64,000 nt of DNA, taken from Gnetum montanum (Eukaryota; Streptophyta; Gnetopsida; Gnetales; Gnetaceae). Position numbers and translations under genes: made by a program. The stretch covers positions 117,819 through 181,818 of the forward strand of contig MNCI01025002.1 of the NCBI GenBank assembly GCA_015680685.1. The letters run 5' to 3'. Positions 33,401-44,700 of the stretch are shown here, in pieces (position 1 is the first letter of the stretch; every line of letters starts with the position of its first letter). Below the pieces are notes generated by a model. It searched no databases. It saw only the letters and a program-made list of their open reading frames with translations, and was not told the origin of the DNA.

Positions 33401-35191
33401 ATTTCCAAATACAATAGTTAAACTGAAAGGCAACATAGGAAAGTAGTTTATATCCATAGCTATGCATTGGGCCTTTTTGTGGAGGGAAAACAGTTTGTGA
33501 AAATTTATGCAAACAAAAGATTTGAAGCACAGCTTCTTCTGATGGCTAGCAGCTAATGTTCTATTTAAAGGACAAAGCATAAATAAATTTCTCATGCAAC
33601 GACCTATGAAAATACATGCACTCCATGATTAAACAACTTACAGTCATTCCTTCTTTGTATCTTGATTCAAAAATCGTCATGGCAGCCAGAGAGCCAGATC
33701 CCATGGTAGCAAAAGGCAGAGTATCGCATGATCCATGAGGATAGATCTACAATAGAACATGCTTAGTTCTTAGGCATGCTATTATGGATAAGCTCGCCTA
33801 TTGTATTCAAAAAGAGAAAAACATAGAAAGTGCTCACATTTTTTAATTTAACATCAATCTTACCGTATGCAAATGTGGGCCAGTACAATCCACACCACCA
33901 AGCACCAGGGCAGCACTTACATAGCCTTGGTAGCTGTCACAGGTAGAGGAACTCTTAGCGAGATGTCAGAAACTACTCTCAGATCAACAGAAAACAGTTT
34001 TCCAACTTTATAGATGTTAAGGGGAAAAATGTACCTGAACAAGTGAGACTTCAGCAGCGTCAAAGCTGTAACAACTCTTGACTCGCGGCCAGTCGCGTAA
34101 CGGTGAAGCTCCAGTTGGGAACTAACCATGTCTACACAGAAACAGAAATAAGAGCTACGTTACAACAACAACAACAACAACAGCCCCCACCCCCACACCC
34201 CCCCACCCCCCTCNNNNNNNNNNNNNNNNNNNNNNNNNNNNNNNNNNNNNNNNNNNNNNNNNNNNNNNNNNNNNNNNNNNNNNNNNNNNNNNNNNNNNNN
34301 NNNNNNNNNNNNNNNNNNNNNNNNNNNNNNNNNNNNNNNNNNNNNNNNNNNNNNNNNNNNNNNNNNNNNNNNNNNNNNNNNNNNNNNNNNNNNNNNNNNN
34401 NNNNNNNNNNNNNNNNNNNNNNNNNNNNNNNNNNNNNNNNNNNNNCCCTCCAAAAAAAAAACCCCCCCCTTTGAAATAGAAATGGCTAATTCAACGTCAA
34501 TTTCGAACTACCATAAGAATTTCAAATTAAACCTGTGACTGCCTCTGTGTCAGCAGCAGTTCCTGCTCCGCAACAGTAGATATTTGGTGCCATGTAGTGA
34601 ATTTTTTCGCAGTTTTTGTCAGCCACAATTGGACCTTCAGTTGCACGTGTATCTGCACCGAGGATGACTCCATCCTAATTTTTCAATGCAAACATTCGAT
34701 CAAGTTTTTGCGAGCAATTTCCGTTCAAACAAACAACATTTTCAGACATCAAAAAATCTCGTAAAGAGAAAAATCATCAGAAAAGGCGACTCTAACAGCA
34801 GATCGCCGATAAAGCAACGTAAAACAGCTAAAGCTGAAAAAAACACGAAAAAACCATTAATAATTTACGTTCTACAGTTACATCACAGTTAATTGTCACA
34901 GATGTGCACAATTTTACGCAAGTGCAATGGCAGCAATTTTCGGATTTGAAAATATGAACGAAAACCTAGAAAAACGCAGTGAAAGCCGAAATTAATTTTC
35001 GAAGGACGCATGTAAGTTGCAAGGGTTTTGGAAGGGAAAAAACGAACCTTGAAGATGAGGCCGACAATAGTAGTTCCAGTCTTTAGAAATGACGGAGCAC
35101 GAACGCCTTGCTTGCAGAGCATATCATTTCGCTTGCAGAGATCGAAACTGAACCCTCCCTTGGGCGGCAACTCCAATGTCGTATTCTCCAT
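30401..35191 (-). CDS. PBB: 20S proteasome subunit beta type-7 (beta-2)
   Basis: Eight exons on the minus strand: 35191-35048, 34674-34533, 34131-34035, 33933-33864, 33746-33642, 31854-31756, 31667-31577, 30474-30401. All junctions are GT-AG with matching phases, giving 822 nt and 273 aa, the usual length. A propeptide of 39 residues ends KTG before the catalytic Thr (residue 40, TTIVGL). The Asp17 equivalent is D56, Lys33 is K72 and the S1-pocket Gly45 is G84. [13 protein letters not shown] and a C-terminal DAMEE tail follow. Beta-2 carries the trypsin-like activity of the 20S core in cytosol and nucleus, and the propeptide is removed autocatalytically. No defect is seen; a 232-N gap and poly-C tract lie within intron 2 and do not touch exons. 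Confidence 0.96.
34214..34445. other. assembly gap, 232 N, with flanking C-rich tract
   Basis: The gap is bordered by (CAA)n and C-rich runs on the left and A9/C8 homopolymers on the right, which probably caused the break. It lies in intron 2 of the proteasome gene. Confidence 0.95.
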
Positions 35192-35784
35192 TTCTGACCT
35201 TCAAACGCACCGCGAGTAACGCCGGATCCGACTTAAACTTTCGTTCGCTGTTGCAGAATTTGCAAGAGTTGCTGTAAATGCGAAGCTCTGTTAACAAATC
35301 CTTGTTCGAAACCTTGGCTCTACTGCAGCTGATGCCCAAGCTGCAAAATTCAGCAAATCCAAGTTCCGGTTTTTTCCTGGTCCAAATTTTTATACCTGTT
35401 TCGTTCGCCTTTGTAATTAACTTTCAGCCCAAGCAATTGCTTTTACTTTTTTTTTCCCCTTAAAGGTTGCTTTAATTTTAAAATCGAGAGAGGGGTAACT
35501 TAATTTTTATTATCATATTACCTAGGCCGTCAGACCTTGTACAAATATGAACATTGTTTAGGACTATTCCATTTTCCCTGGTCACAACATCAAAGAGTGT
35601 ACTTCATATATAAATAGTTTATTAAAATTAAAATTACATTAAAAATTGTCTCGTTATGGAATTTAGTTTTTGTAAGAAACTACACCTCGTTTACATCTTT
35701 GCATTTACACGTAAGACGTGTTCCTTCTGCCTTCCGTTCCATATCAAATTTATTACAGTAAGGTGTTGGTTTAATAGTAAAATT
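35192..35784. other. 5' flank of the proteasome gene
   Basis: The first 250 bases upstream of the ATG are less AT-rich and presumably hold 5' UTR and promoter. No TATA box was confidently placed. The rest is AT-rich. Confidence 0.5.
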
Positions 35785-35905
35785 TTTAAAAGCTTGAAGT
35801 CATGGATTTTATTTCAGTGAGCAATGCTGAGTTAGAAAGTTCTAATTGGGCTATAAAGCCTAACCTCTTTTACAATGGTTGTATCTGGGCTTGAATTCTT
35901 TTATA
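35785..35905 (+). repeat. dispersed repeat, copy 3
   Basis: Shares AGCAATGCTGAGTTAGA and AAAGTTCTAATTGGGCTATA with the copies at 28625 and 29705. The upstream half is diverged. Confidence 0.4.
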
Positions 35906-36275
35906 GTGGTTGTATTTGTCCTTGAACCGAGACTTCACACCCAGTGAAACAAGTGTCATTTAATTACATTCATGAAGACAACCTTAGAAACAAGCACTCA
36001 TTTAATTTTATCCATGAATGGAGATCTATAAAACAAATGGCTGCTAGTGATAGTTGGCTAAGTGGTTAGCTCATTGTCTTAAGTAATTCTATGTGAAAAC
36101 TCGTGCTAAAAAGATCATGAGTCAACCATGACTCGAGGTGAAGTAGAAAATTGACCATAACCAATAACATCACTTGTGTTCCCCTAGTAGTAAAGCTTAT
36201 AAGCCAAATTGAAAGTTCAAATTTCAGAAATAAGGAGCTCAAATAGATCTTATTTTGTTGTTCAACTTTAACAAG
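35906..36275. other. possible LTR remnant upstream of copia relic
   Basis: No gene. The sequence just before 36276 would be the LTR of the copia element if that motif is its primer site, but I could not find a matching second LTR. Confidence 0.3.
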
Positions 36276-36287
36276 TGGTGTTAGAGC
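36276..36287 (+). promoter_or_regulatory. possible tRNA-iMet primer site of a copia element
   Basis: TGGTGTTAGAGC differs at two bases from TGGTATCAGAGC. It lies 30 bases before the first ATG of a copia gag relic. Confidence 0.5.
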
Positions 36288-36316
36288 TTTGTAGTTTTAA
36301 AATTGAAGGTGAAAAT

Positions 36317-37967
36317 ATGGCTACAAAAGACATTTCTAGGTGTAGTATCATCTCTAATAACTCTCAAGATTTTTCCTACTAGTTGCATCTTTTAAAATCC
36401 TTCTTACAAATTAATGAAGTATGGTACTATGAAGAGCATGGCCTAGTTGTTCCTTAAAATATAAATGCCTTAAATAGAAAGCAAAGAAGACAATTGCCAA
36501 AAGATATAAAGCTAAATGCCCTAGCTAAATTGATTATATATAATAGTTGTAATAAGACCAGTCAAGATTATAACTAAAAACATAACTAAAGAGTGTTGGG
36601 ACACTCTACAAGAAGAGTATAAGGGTGATAAAGTAAATAAAAAGATTAAGAATTTGAAGGTGAGGATTAAATTTGAGAATATGAGGATCTTGACAAATAA
36701 GCTTCTAGATAGACTCACATTGTGCCTTAGGAACATAAATAAGTATAATTACAATTACTTCGTAAAGCAAAAAGTAAAAAGAAATAATGTCCATCTTCTA
36801 TAAGAACTATAGGTTTGAAAATATCATTAAAACCATATTCCAAACTTCTAAGGGTCTCACATCCTATACTCTTGATGAATTAATCTCAAGTTGAAGAGCT
36901 CTCTAAGAATTGAAGAATTCATCATCAATGCAAAAAAAATGTCTATGTTACTTGAAATACTCAATCTTCAAGAGAAAGAAGTAGTGGTAAAAAAAGAAGA
37001 GGAAGGTTTAACTTCCAAAGAAAAGAATCTACATTCCAAGATTAAAGACAACCAATTTCAAACCAAAAGGAAGAGGAAAACCAAAAGGAAGAGACACAAG
37101 AAGAGGTGAAAGATCACACTTTCAACCAAGGAGTAACACTTTTGCATCATCTTCATTCATCCCATGATGTAAATTTTGTAATAAGAGAGGTCACTTGGAG
37201 GATAAATTTCGGCAAAATATGGTATTTTAAAACTTTATAATTCAAGAAGACAACAAGTAAGGCCAATAAGAACGAGATTCAACTTCAGCTCAATACAAAG
37301 GTAATCATGTAAGTAATGCCTCTAACACAAACTTTGTTGCTTTCTATATGCCCAAAGAAATTAACTCCTCTACTTGGATCATTAATAGTCGATATAACAA
37401 CCATATGACCTCTCATAAAAAAATGTTTCATTAAGTTTAAAGAAGACATTTGACCAACTAATAATGGAGAATCAAGGTTGGTGATGAAGAATATGTAAAA
37501 ATTAAAGAAACTGGTAGGTGTCAAACAAGTCTTGATGATGGTAGTCATGTTCAAGTTTATGATGTATTTTATGTTCTACAATTATCAAATTCTCTATCAT
37601 CAATTGGTCAAATGTTAAGAAAGGATAATCAATTTTTCTTTGAGAATGGTGAATGCATCTCCTCAAATTGATATGGTCAAGCTACTAGAATTCTTATATT
37701 AGAATATTGGACCTATTATTTTGGAGCAATGTACTTCACCCATATAACTTTAAGTCAAGGATCATCCAAGCATGTCATGAAAAGATTGTGACATTGGAGG
37801 CTAGGTCATGCCTTCTACTTCAACCTTATGAAGCTCATTAAAAATCAAGCAATCATTGAAGTCAAGTTTGAAGAGACACCTCAAGAGATTTGTGACCATT
37901 ATCAAAAGGGTAAGCAAAAGATCCTTGCACATTCAAGCTCAAGTGAAAGAAGGTCCAAGCCATTGGA
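36317..37967 (+). pseudogene. Ty1/copia gag-protease-preintegrase relic
   Basis: Starts MATKDIS. In order I see a gag block with CWDTLQEEYKGD (about 36590) and a lysine-rich stretch (about 36960-37110). A zinc knuckle CKFCNKRGHLEDK follows (about 37170, last Cys lost). The protease active region WIINSRYNNHMTSH stands where WIxDSGAxxHM is expected (about 37370), so the catalytic Asp-Ser-Gly is destroyed. Next is a V-YV--L--SL-SIGQM block. Last is a gag-pre-integrase zinc region with HWRLGHA (about 37795) and a degenerate C-x2-C-x-GK. The relic ends in a TTA repeat at 37970. Confidence 0.75.
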
Positions 37968-38159
37968 GTTGCTATTATTATTATTATTATAACCCCTTGT
38001 ATTTTCATAAGTTTAATTCCCATTTTCTTCTTTTAACTAATACCCTAGAATCCAAAGCCTCATAATAACCACATTGAAACTCTAAATCAAAATTTATTTA
38101 AACTGATAATATTCATATCATGCATTCTACACATCCACATTTTGAAATCATATCTAAGC

Positions 38160-38475
38160 ATCACTAATCATAGCCTTGTAGTTCAAATGTTGAAACCTTT
38201 ATGAAATTTTTAATAAACTAAAATTGTGATATATTGATAATTATAACTCTAGTTTTAGTAAACCAAGGGTCATTATTTATGATTTTTATCTTTGATCCAA
38301 GGCTATTTTCTACTAACTTCTTGAAATTTTAAAAGACTCCAAATACTTCATCTTTAAAGCAGAAGATGTAGGTCCATGTATACTTAGAAAAGTCATCAAC
38401 AATCATGAAAAACTATATACCTCATCCATGTTTAATGGTGGCCACTCGACCCACAAAATACAAGGGATTAATAAT
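38160..38475 (-). pseudogene. copia integrase core fragment, opposite strand
   Basis: On the minus strand MIVDDFSKYTWTY followed by FKDEVFGVF is the start of the copia integrase core (first catalytic Asp region). It begins right after a TAA repeat (38466-38488) and points towards the plus-strand copia relic, whose coding stops at a TTA repeat exactly where this domain should begin. A local inversion explains both. Confidence 0.6.
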
Positions 38476-38489
38476 AATAATAATAAATA

Positions 38490-41047
38490 TACATGAAGTA
38501 AGTTAGTTTAAAAGCATGTAAAGGAGATTTAAAAAGGTAAAGCATATAAATAGAGAGTAAATATAAGTGAAGTATATAATATATACAAAGCATACCTTCT
38601 TTTCCACCACCTCTACTACCATTATTTGCATTAGGATTTTTTTCTTTTTGTTATAAACCATAAACTTTTTCATGCTTTGTTTCTTCATCCTAAAATCATT
38701 TCAAGCCTTGTTTCTTCTATTCTAAATCTTTTCTGCACATTCTTGCCTCATGAACACATATATTTAGATCATGCATCATGCTACTTGTGATCTCTTTACT
38801 TATAAATAGCCTTTTATTCTTAATTTTGACTTGTAGAATATTTTTTGTACATAGGTTTAGAGCAAATTGAAGTATAATATTTTTTGGATTCTTCACTATT
38901 CTTTTATTATTTTAATTATTAAGTTTAGTCTCTACTAAATTTATGTTATCTTGGTCTTATTTTATATGGGAATTTGTACTATAATTATGTCCAAATCATT
39001 TTCTATCTTTTAGCGAATTTTTTAAATACATGGGAACCTTGATGAACTTGCTTCTCAATTATTTTATGATTTATTTGGACTAGTACATAATATGGATGGG
39101 ATTTTATAGAAATTTTGTGAAATGTTAGCTATTAAGAACTTTTTAGTTATTTTAGAAATCTTTTGGAACATTGGAATATAATAAAATGATATATATTATG
39201 ATTAAGTTTCCTCAATTGGTAGTGGAAATTGCGAATCTTTTAGATGCCCTCATCTACATGCAATAGTGGAGTATTTTTTTGTGGGATCTATCCCATAAGA
39301 ACAAGGGTTTGGATGGATTTCTTACCTTGGATTTTGATTTAAAAGTTCATGTGTAACTGAGAAACTAGTCAAGATCATAACATCGAGTAGTTGAGTCTAG
39401 TGGTACATGGTGAGACATAATTAAGACCTATCTTTCAATAATGTAGGTGCCTCAACTACTAAGGATGTTTATAGTGAGGCTATTTCCAAATCTCGACCAT
39501 AAGTAACTCATTTAGGTCATAAGGATAATCTAAGATTAGTAGTGAGGCTATTCTAAGACTTGTTGGTATATTTTTAGTAGCGAGGGTAACTATGACCTAT
39601 TCTTTAAAGATGTTTGGATTAAAGTTTAATTATTTAATTTTTAAAAAAATATGCAGCATATTTGGACTTAGGTTATTTTTGGAATTTTTGATTTGAAACC
39701 TTTGTTTTGCTTATATCCTAAGACCCTTAGCCCAAAACTTTTATACTCCATGAATAAGGAAATAAGATAACCTTTCTTATTTGTGGGATTTTGATTCCTC
39801 TTACAGTTTAGTATAGAGAGCATAGAGTAGCTAAGAAAACATCAAAAAACATCAAAAGATAGACTTGTTGAACCTTAGAAATAATTTTTATATATTTTGT
39901 ATTTTTAGAAAATAAAAAATTTGTTCCTTTTTTAATATTTGAGTTATGTACATATTTTTGTGAATAAATAATAAGGTATGATAGATATAAAATTTTTGGG
40001 ACATCATATGAATGAATTTCATTTCAGTATATGCTACATGTTTGATGAAAATTCATATGATTTTATTATATATTAATATTTTATTAATTTTTATTTTTAT
40101 TTTTATTATTTCATAAACTTCAAATGTGAATAACTTTATTTTTTGAGATTCAATTGAGGTGATACAAGTCCCATTGGAATCATCCTTTTAATTATGTAAT
40201 TTAATTTATTTTTCAAGATTTACATTTTTGTGGTTGCACTAATTTATATTTTTTTAAATTATTTTTTATTTAATTATTTATGTAAGCAATAAGAAATTTT
40301 GTTATGCAATGTGACTCCACTTCTTTTATACTTTAAATTAACATTTTTATTTATTAAATGGATATTTTTTAAATTAGTAAATGAAGGCTAAATCTAAATC
40401 TTAGGGTTTCATAGTATTTCTATCAATTAATTATAAGATTTTATAGATAATTAATATAGGTGTTTACTAACTTTCAAATAAGATTTATAAGAAATCAAGC
40501 TAAATCAAATATTACATACTTAGCCATAATTAATGAATAATAAAATTGTATCTATCATTATCTGTGATATCGTAGATGTGACATCTTGGCCTATAATGCA
40601 AAGTCACATATGCAACATTGTAACCCTCATAATTGCCTACATATGACAAACCTATTATGTTTATGATACTATTTAGTCATAGTTGTATCAAAGCTTTTGC
40701 AATTTGATTATGTAGCCCAAAAATAATAAGTACCCGCAACGTGGATTCAAGTTAGTTGTATAACATCTTATTCAAGTGGAATGTACTTGAACAAATTTCA
40801 TAATCAGAAATAAGATTAAGATTAATTCCTCTCCATTGCAACATTTTAACCAAGAATAGATTTACTATTTATGTATTTTATTTCCAATGTTTATTAGTGT
40901 ACTAATTTACATTTTTTATGCATTATAATTATTTGATGGAATAAGCATGACCTCATATCAAGTATAAATGTATATTCATTTTGTAATACTAGAATGATGA
41001 TTACTTAGTAATCCCAGTAGTGGGTACCCTAGTCTAGGATAGAATGG
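38490..41047. other. AT-rich intergenic sequence
   Basis: About 2.5 kb of very AT-rich sequence. No coding, RNA gene or LTR structure was recognised. Confidence 0.5.
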
Positions 41048-41703
41048 TGATGAGTGGCAAGGTACCCCTACACTCAACCATATGAATATGAGCACTTCAC
41101 ACACGATCCGGTCAAACTCCGCAGATAGACTAGTTGTGGTATCTAGACAGTTACTCGTAGATCACAGTTCGCTGTCTTCCCACCTAGACTAGTATTAGCT
41201 TTGTCACGTATGGTTTAGTCCAGAGTGAGGTGTATGATGTGTTCCTACACTAATGCTACTCCTAGGTATGATGGGAAATAATATCAACTAAGCTAGGAGA
41301 GAGAGGGTGAGAGAGAATCTAAACTAGCCTAAGTGCGATGAGCATCCGTTTCTTAATCATTCGTACACATCTTGGACCTCATGCACGACTACCATTGGGA
41401 TTTCCAACTGCATGGCCTAGGTATGCTACTGGGTTACCAAGTAGTCACACTTAAATGCTCATGATTAAGTCGTACTCATTCTATGTTACTAGGAGATAAG
41501 GGTAGAGAGATATNGCTTTAGATTTTAGAAATTTATGTTACATTTAGTTACATGCATATGTTCATAATATACTCGAGAAAATAAATAAAAATAATGAAAA
41601 ACATGAAAAATAACAAATATATATATATATATATATACATGGAACATCAAAGTAAGGAAAGAACACAATCATTTTATACCATGATTAAATCTAGGTCATT
41701 ACA
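41048..41703 (-). mobile_element. element B 3' LTR
   Basis: On the minus strand it runs from TGTAATGACC to CACTCATCA (TG...CA, about 656 bp). Its tail matches the LTR tail at 1-35 and is related to the A LTR, including the GGTAACCCAGTA word. A single N lies at 41514. The start is a best guess based on an AAAGACTGG purine stretch before it and the stop codon of the upstream gene at 41791. Confidence 0.6.
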
Positions 41704-41790
41704 CCAGTCTTTATACATTCCATCAAACATCCAAAAATCTAAAAACACTTAATGGCTTAAGTCTAACTAACACAAAGCTCATGGATGGGG

Positions 41791-44700
41791 CTAATCCCCA
41801 AGATCCTCTTCATCATCTGCTCCTGCTCTGCTAGGACCAGCTCCATCATTAGCATGTCCCTAGAAACAAAAAATAGAAAACAAAACAAAAAAGGTAAGGG
41901 TAATAAAGCAAATCATAAGCACAAAAATCAAAAAAACGATAACACCAACAATGAAAACAATAAAGCTATGCAAAAATAAATGTCATAATAAAGCACTCAC
42001 AAGTGAGGAAGGCCCTAAGTTGGTCTCAAAACGCCGCAGAATCTCCTTCTCGACACATTTGCCCAATCCTCCTCCAAACCAAGATCAATGCCAGCGAGTG
42101 CTTTGCCTTTGTCCACTGGGGTCTAAGTAGGATGCTCAAGAGAGAACACACCTATTGCAGTCTCCCCAGGGGTGGTGGTAATCGTTCTCTCCGGAGATCC
42201 CTCCACCTTGGTGCACTCGACAAACCTATCATAGGAAGGCTGCAAACGTAATCCATCAATGAACATCTCTACTCGATGACGTTCAATTGACTCCTTCAAC
42301 CATTTCTTGTACTGATGCTTGTGGTCCTTTTGGTCTTGGCCCCACTTCCTTACTTTGGTAGCGAAGGATTTTCAATCTTGACATTTCTTGTTCAACAAAT
42401 CTATCTGTGCTCCTTGTTCTGCTAAGTCCCGTGTAGCCTGCACTTTACTGTTTAAAATCATCCAATAACATGTGTAGGTGATTTCGGATGAGCGCCATGT
42501 GCTATCACTGGACAACCTAGCAGCAGCAAAGTCATAACAGGATTGGAGATCCCTTTTCTTCTGTCTCTCTTTTTCTAGTGTCTCCTTTAGTGTGTGAAAC
42601 TCATCCCATAGATGCTTAGTCGAACGCCTTAAAGTCCAAACTGTCTTGGCATTTTGTACGATGCAACCAGAAACTGCATCATAAATATTTCTTGGGACTT
42701 GCTCAATATCCCCTGGAAATTCAGGGAGAGCATCAATGTGGGTAGCTTCAGAAGGATCCCACTCAATTTTGGCGCTTGCAGGTGCACACATAAATTAGTC
42801 ATGATCAGAAATAAAGACAAAGAAACACAGAAAACTAGACACTTAGCATGACATGTAATGAACACACACCTAGTTTTAGATGAGCTTCTTGTAAGCAGGT
42901 GACCGCCTCATTAACAATGCCTGTAACAAAATCCATTTTGCTAGGCATCTCAAGCCATGGCCTTAATGGGTCAGTTGATGCAGGATGAGCAGGGGAGGTT
43001 TTCTCAATTGGAACCTGCGATCCTGACGCTGCTTCTTGGGACATAGGTGCCTCAGGAATTTCAGCATCTACCCCAAAATAGTCAAAATAATTAAGAACAA
43101 AACATAAAATATCAAAAGACGTAGAATATAGATTGAGCTAAAGAGGAACATACCAAAAAGACCTTCGTTGTCTATCCTGGGCGGATCACCAAGCTACAAA
43201 AATTCATCATAGAAGCCATCAAGGACATCCCTTTCATCACTTGAATGCCTAAGTGCATCCAAGGCTTCCGCAATCTTCGTCCCCATGTTGCCTATCCCCT
43301 CCTCCTCTTGTGGGGCAAGAATTTCTCCTTCGATTTCTTCCTCCTTTTCTTTTTCTTCCTCCTCAGGTATCGAAGCCATGATCTCTTTCTCATTTGCTGG
43401 ACTTTCCTCTGAAATAATACTAGAACCTTGAAGTTAGTATGATATAGCTCATAGGTACATCCAATAGCATATAAACCAAAAAAAGAAGAAGTAAATATGT
43501 AACAATAAAAAAAACCACTTACCCTCCACTGGCAGTATAAACCGAATCTTCTTTGCCCTTGGGGGTCTCACATTTGAACCAAGCTCCTTTTGGACGTTCT
43601 TTCCTTTTCACTTATGCCTTGGACTTTCCAACAGTCTCATTAATTAAGTGTTTAGCCTTCTTAACATATGCGCACAGCCTAGGTGGTTCCAATCCCAAGC
43701 TATCATGGGAATGATGAGAACAGCTGGCCACACCTCCACTAGTAACCGATACGGACTCCTCAATGTCTTCTAGCGGGTCCTGGGATCTAGTGGTGATATA
43801 TAAGTGGCATATCCAAGGGTGAGATAGTTGCGAACAATCTTTCAAAATGTAGTGGTTATCCTCATGAACTACTAGGAATTCAGTGAACCTGCGTAGGTAT
43901 CCTGCAAAGAAGGCAAAGGTGAAGTGGGATTTTGCATGGATGCTTGAACGTAACCTGATAATTTCCCCATGAAGGCTAGATCCTAAAAATTTTGCCCAAT
44001 TATATTACATGCCTGTCTCCAAAACTACACGCATCACACGTGCAGACTCAATCCCAAGGTTTCTCCCTTGAGAAAGAGATTTGGGGAACGCCCGTGCCCA
44101 AAAGAGAGGATACAAGAAGTTCACTTCCATCGATCAGGTATCCTCTCGCATGGCAAATCCCTTAGGGCCCTTAGACATACCCAACCATTGCTCAAGCTCC
44201 CTTATGACCTGTCGGTCCTTCTACTTTGTCCACTACTACCGTGGCACCATTCATGGGAATGCCAAAAAGATCGGAAAGAAACTTAGAGGTTAGGTGAAAT
44301 GATACCTTTACTCCCCGAACCCATGTGGTAAAATGAGAAGCATCACCACTGAAAGACTCAATAATCGTAACCATCTCAGCAGTCGGAACACTAGGAGTCA
44401 AGGCTGTAAAGAGGTCCATAAAATCGGCCTGGGTGAGATGACTGATAATCAAATCAGAAGCTCGCTTCTGTAACCACTTCTATGATTACTCTACCTCCCC
44501 ATACTTCGTAAAAAGCATGGCCTCAATATGTCCTATAGTAATAGTAACTTCTTCGGGGGAGATGGCCGCTGTAAAAGAAAAACATAGAGTGAAAAATTAG
44601 AAAAGGGATGTGACATACAATGATGCAACAAAGAAGGAAAATGGAGTCTAAGGTGCAGTCATTTACCATTTGTGACTAGCAAAGGCGAGGTGGGCGCAAG

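Noticed and set aside
34103-34474. Open frames spanning the N gap
   Set aside because: They exist only because N is read as open; the region is intron 2 of the proteasome gene.
36056-36200. TTGGCTAAGTGGTTAGCTCA, resembling a tRNA A box
   Set aside because: No B box at the right spacing and no cloverleaf; too weak to call a tRNA gene or SINE.
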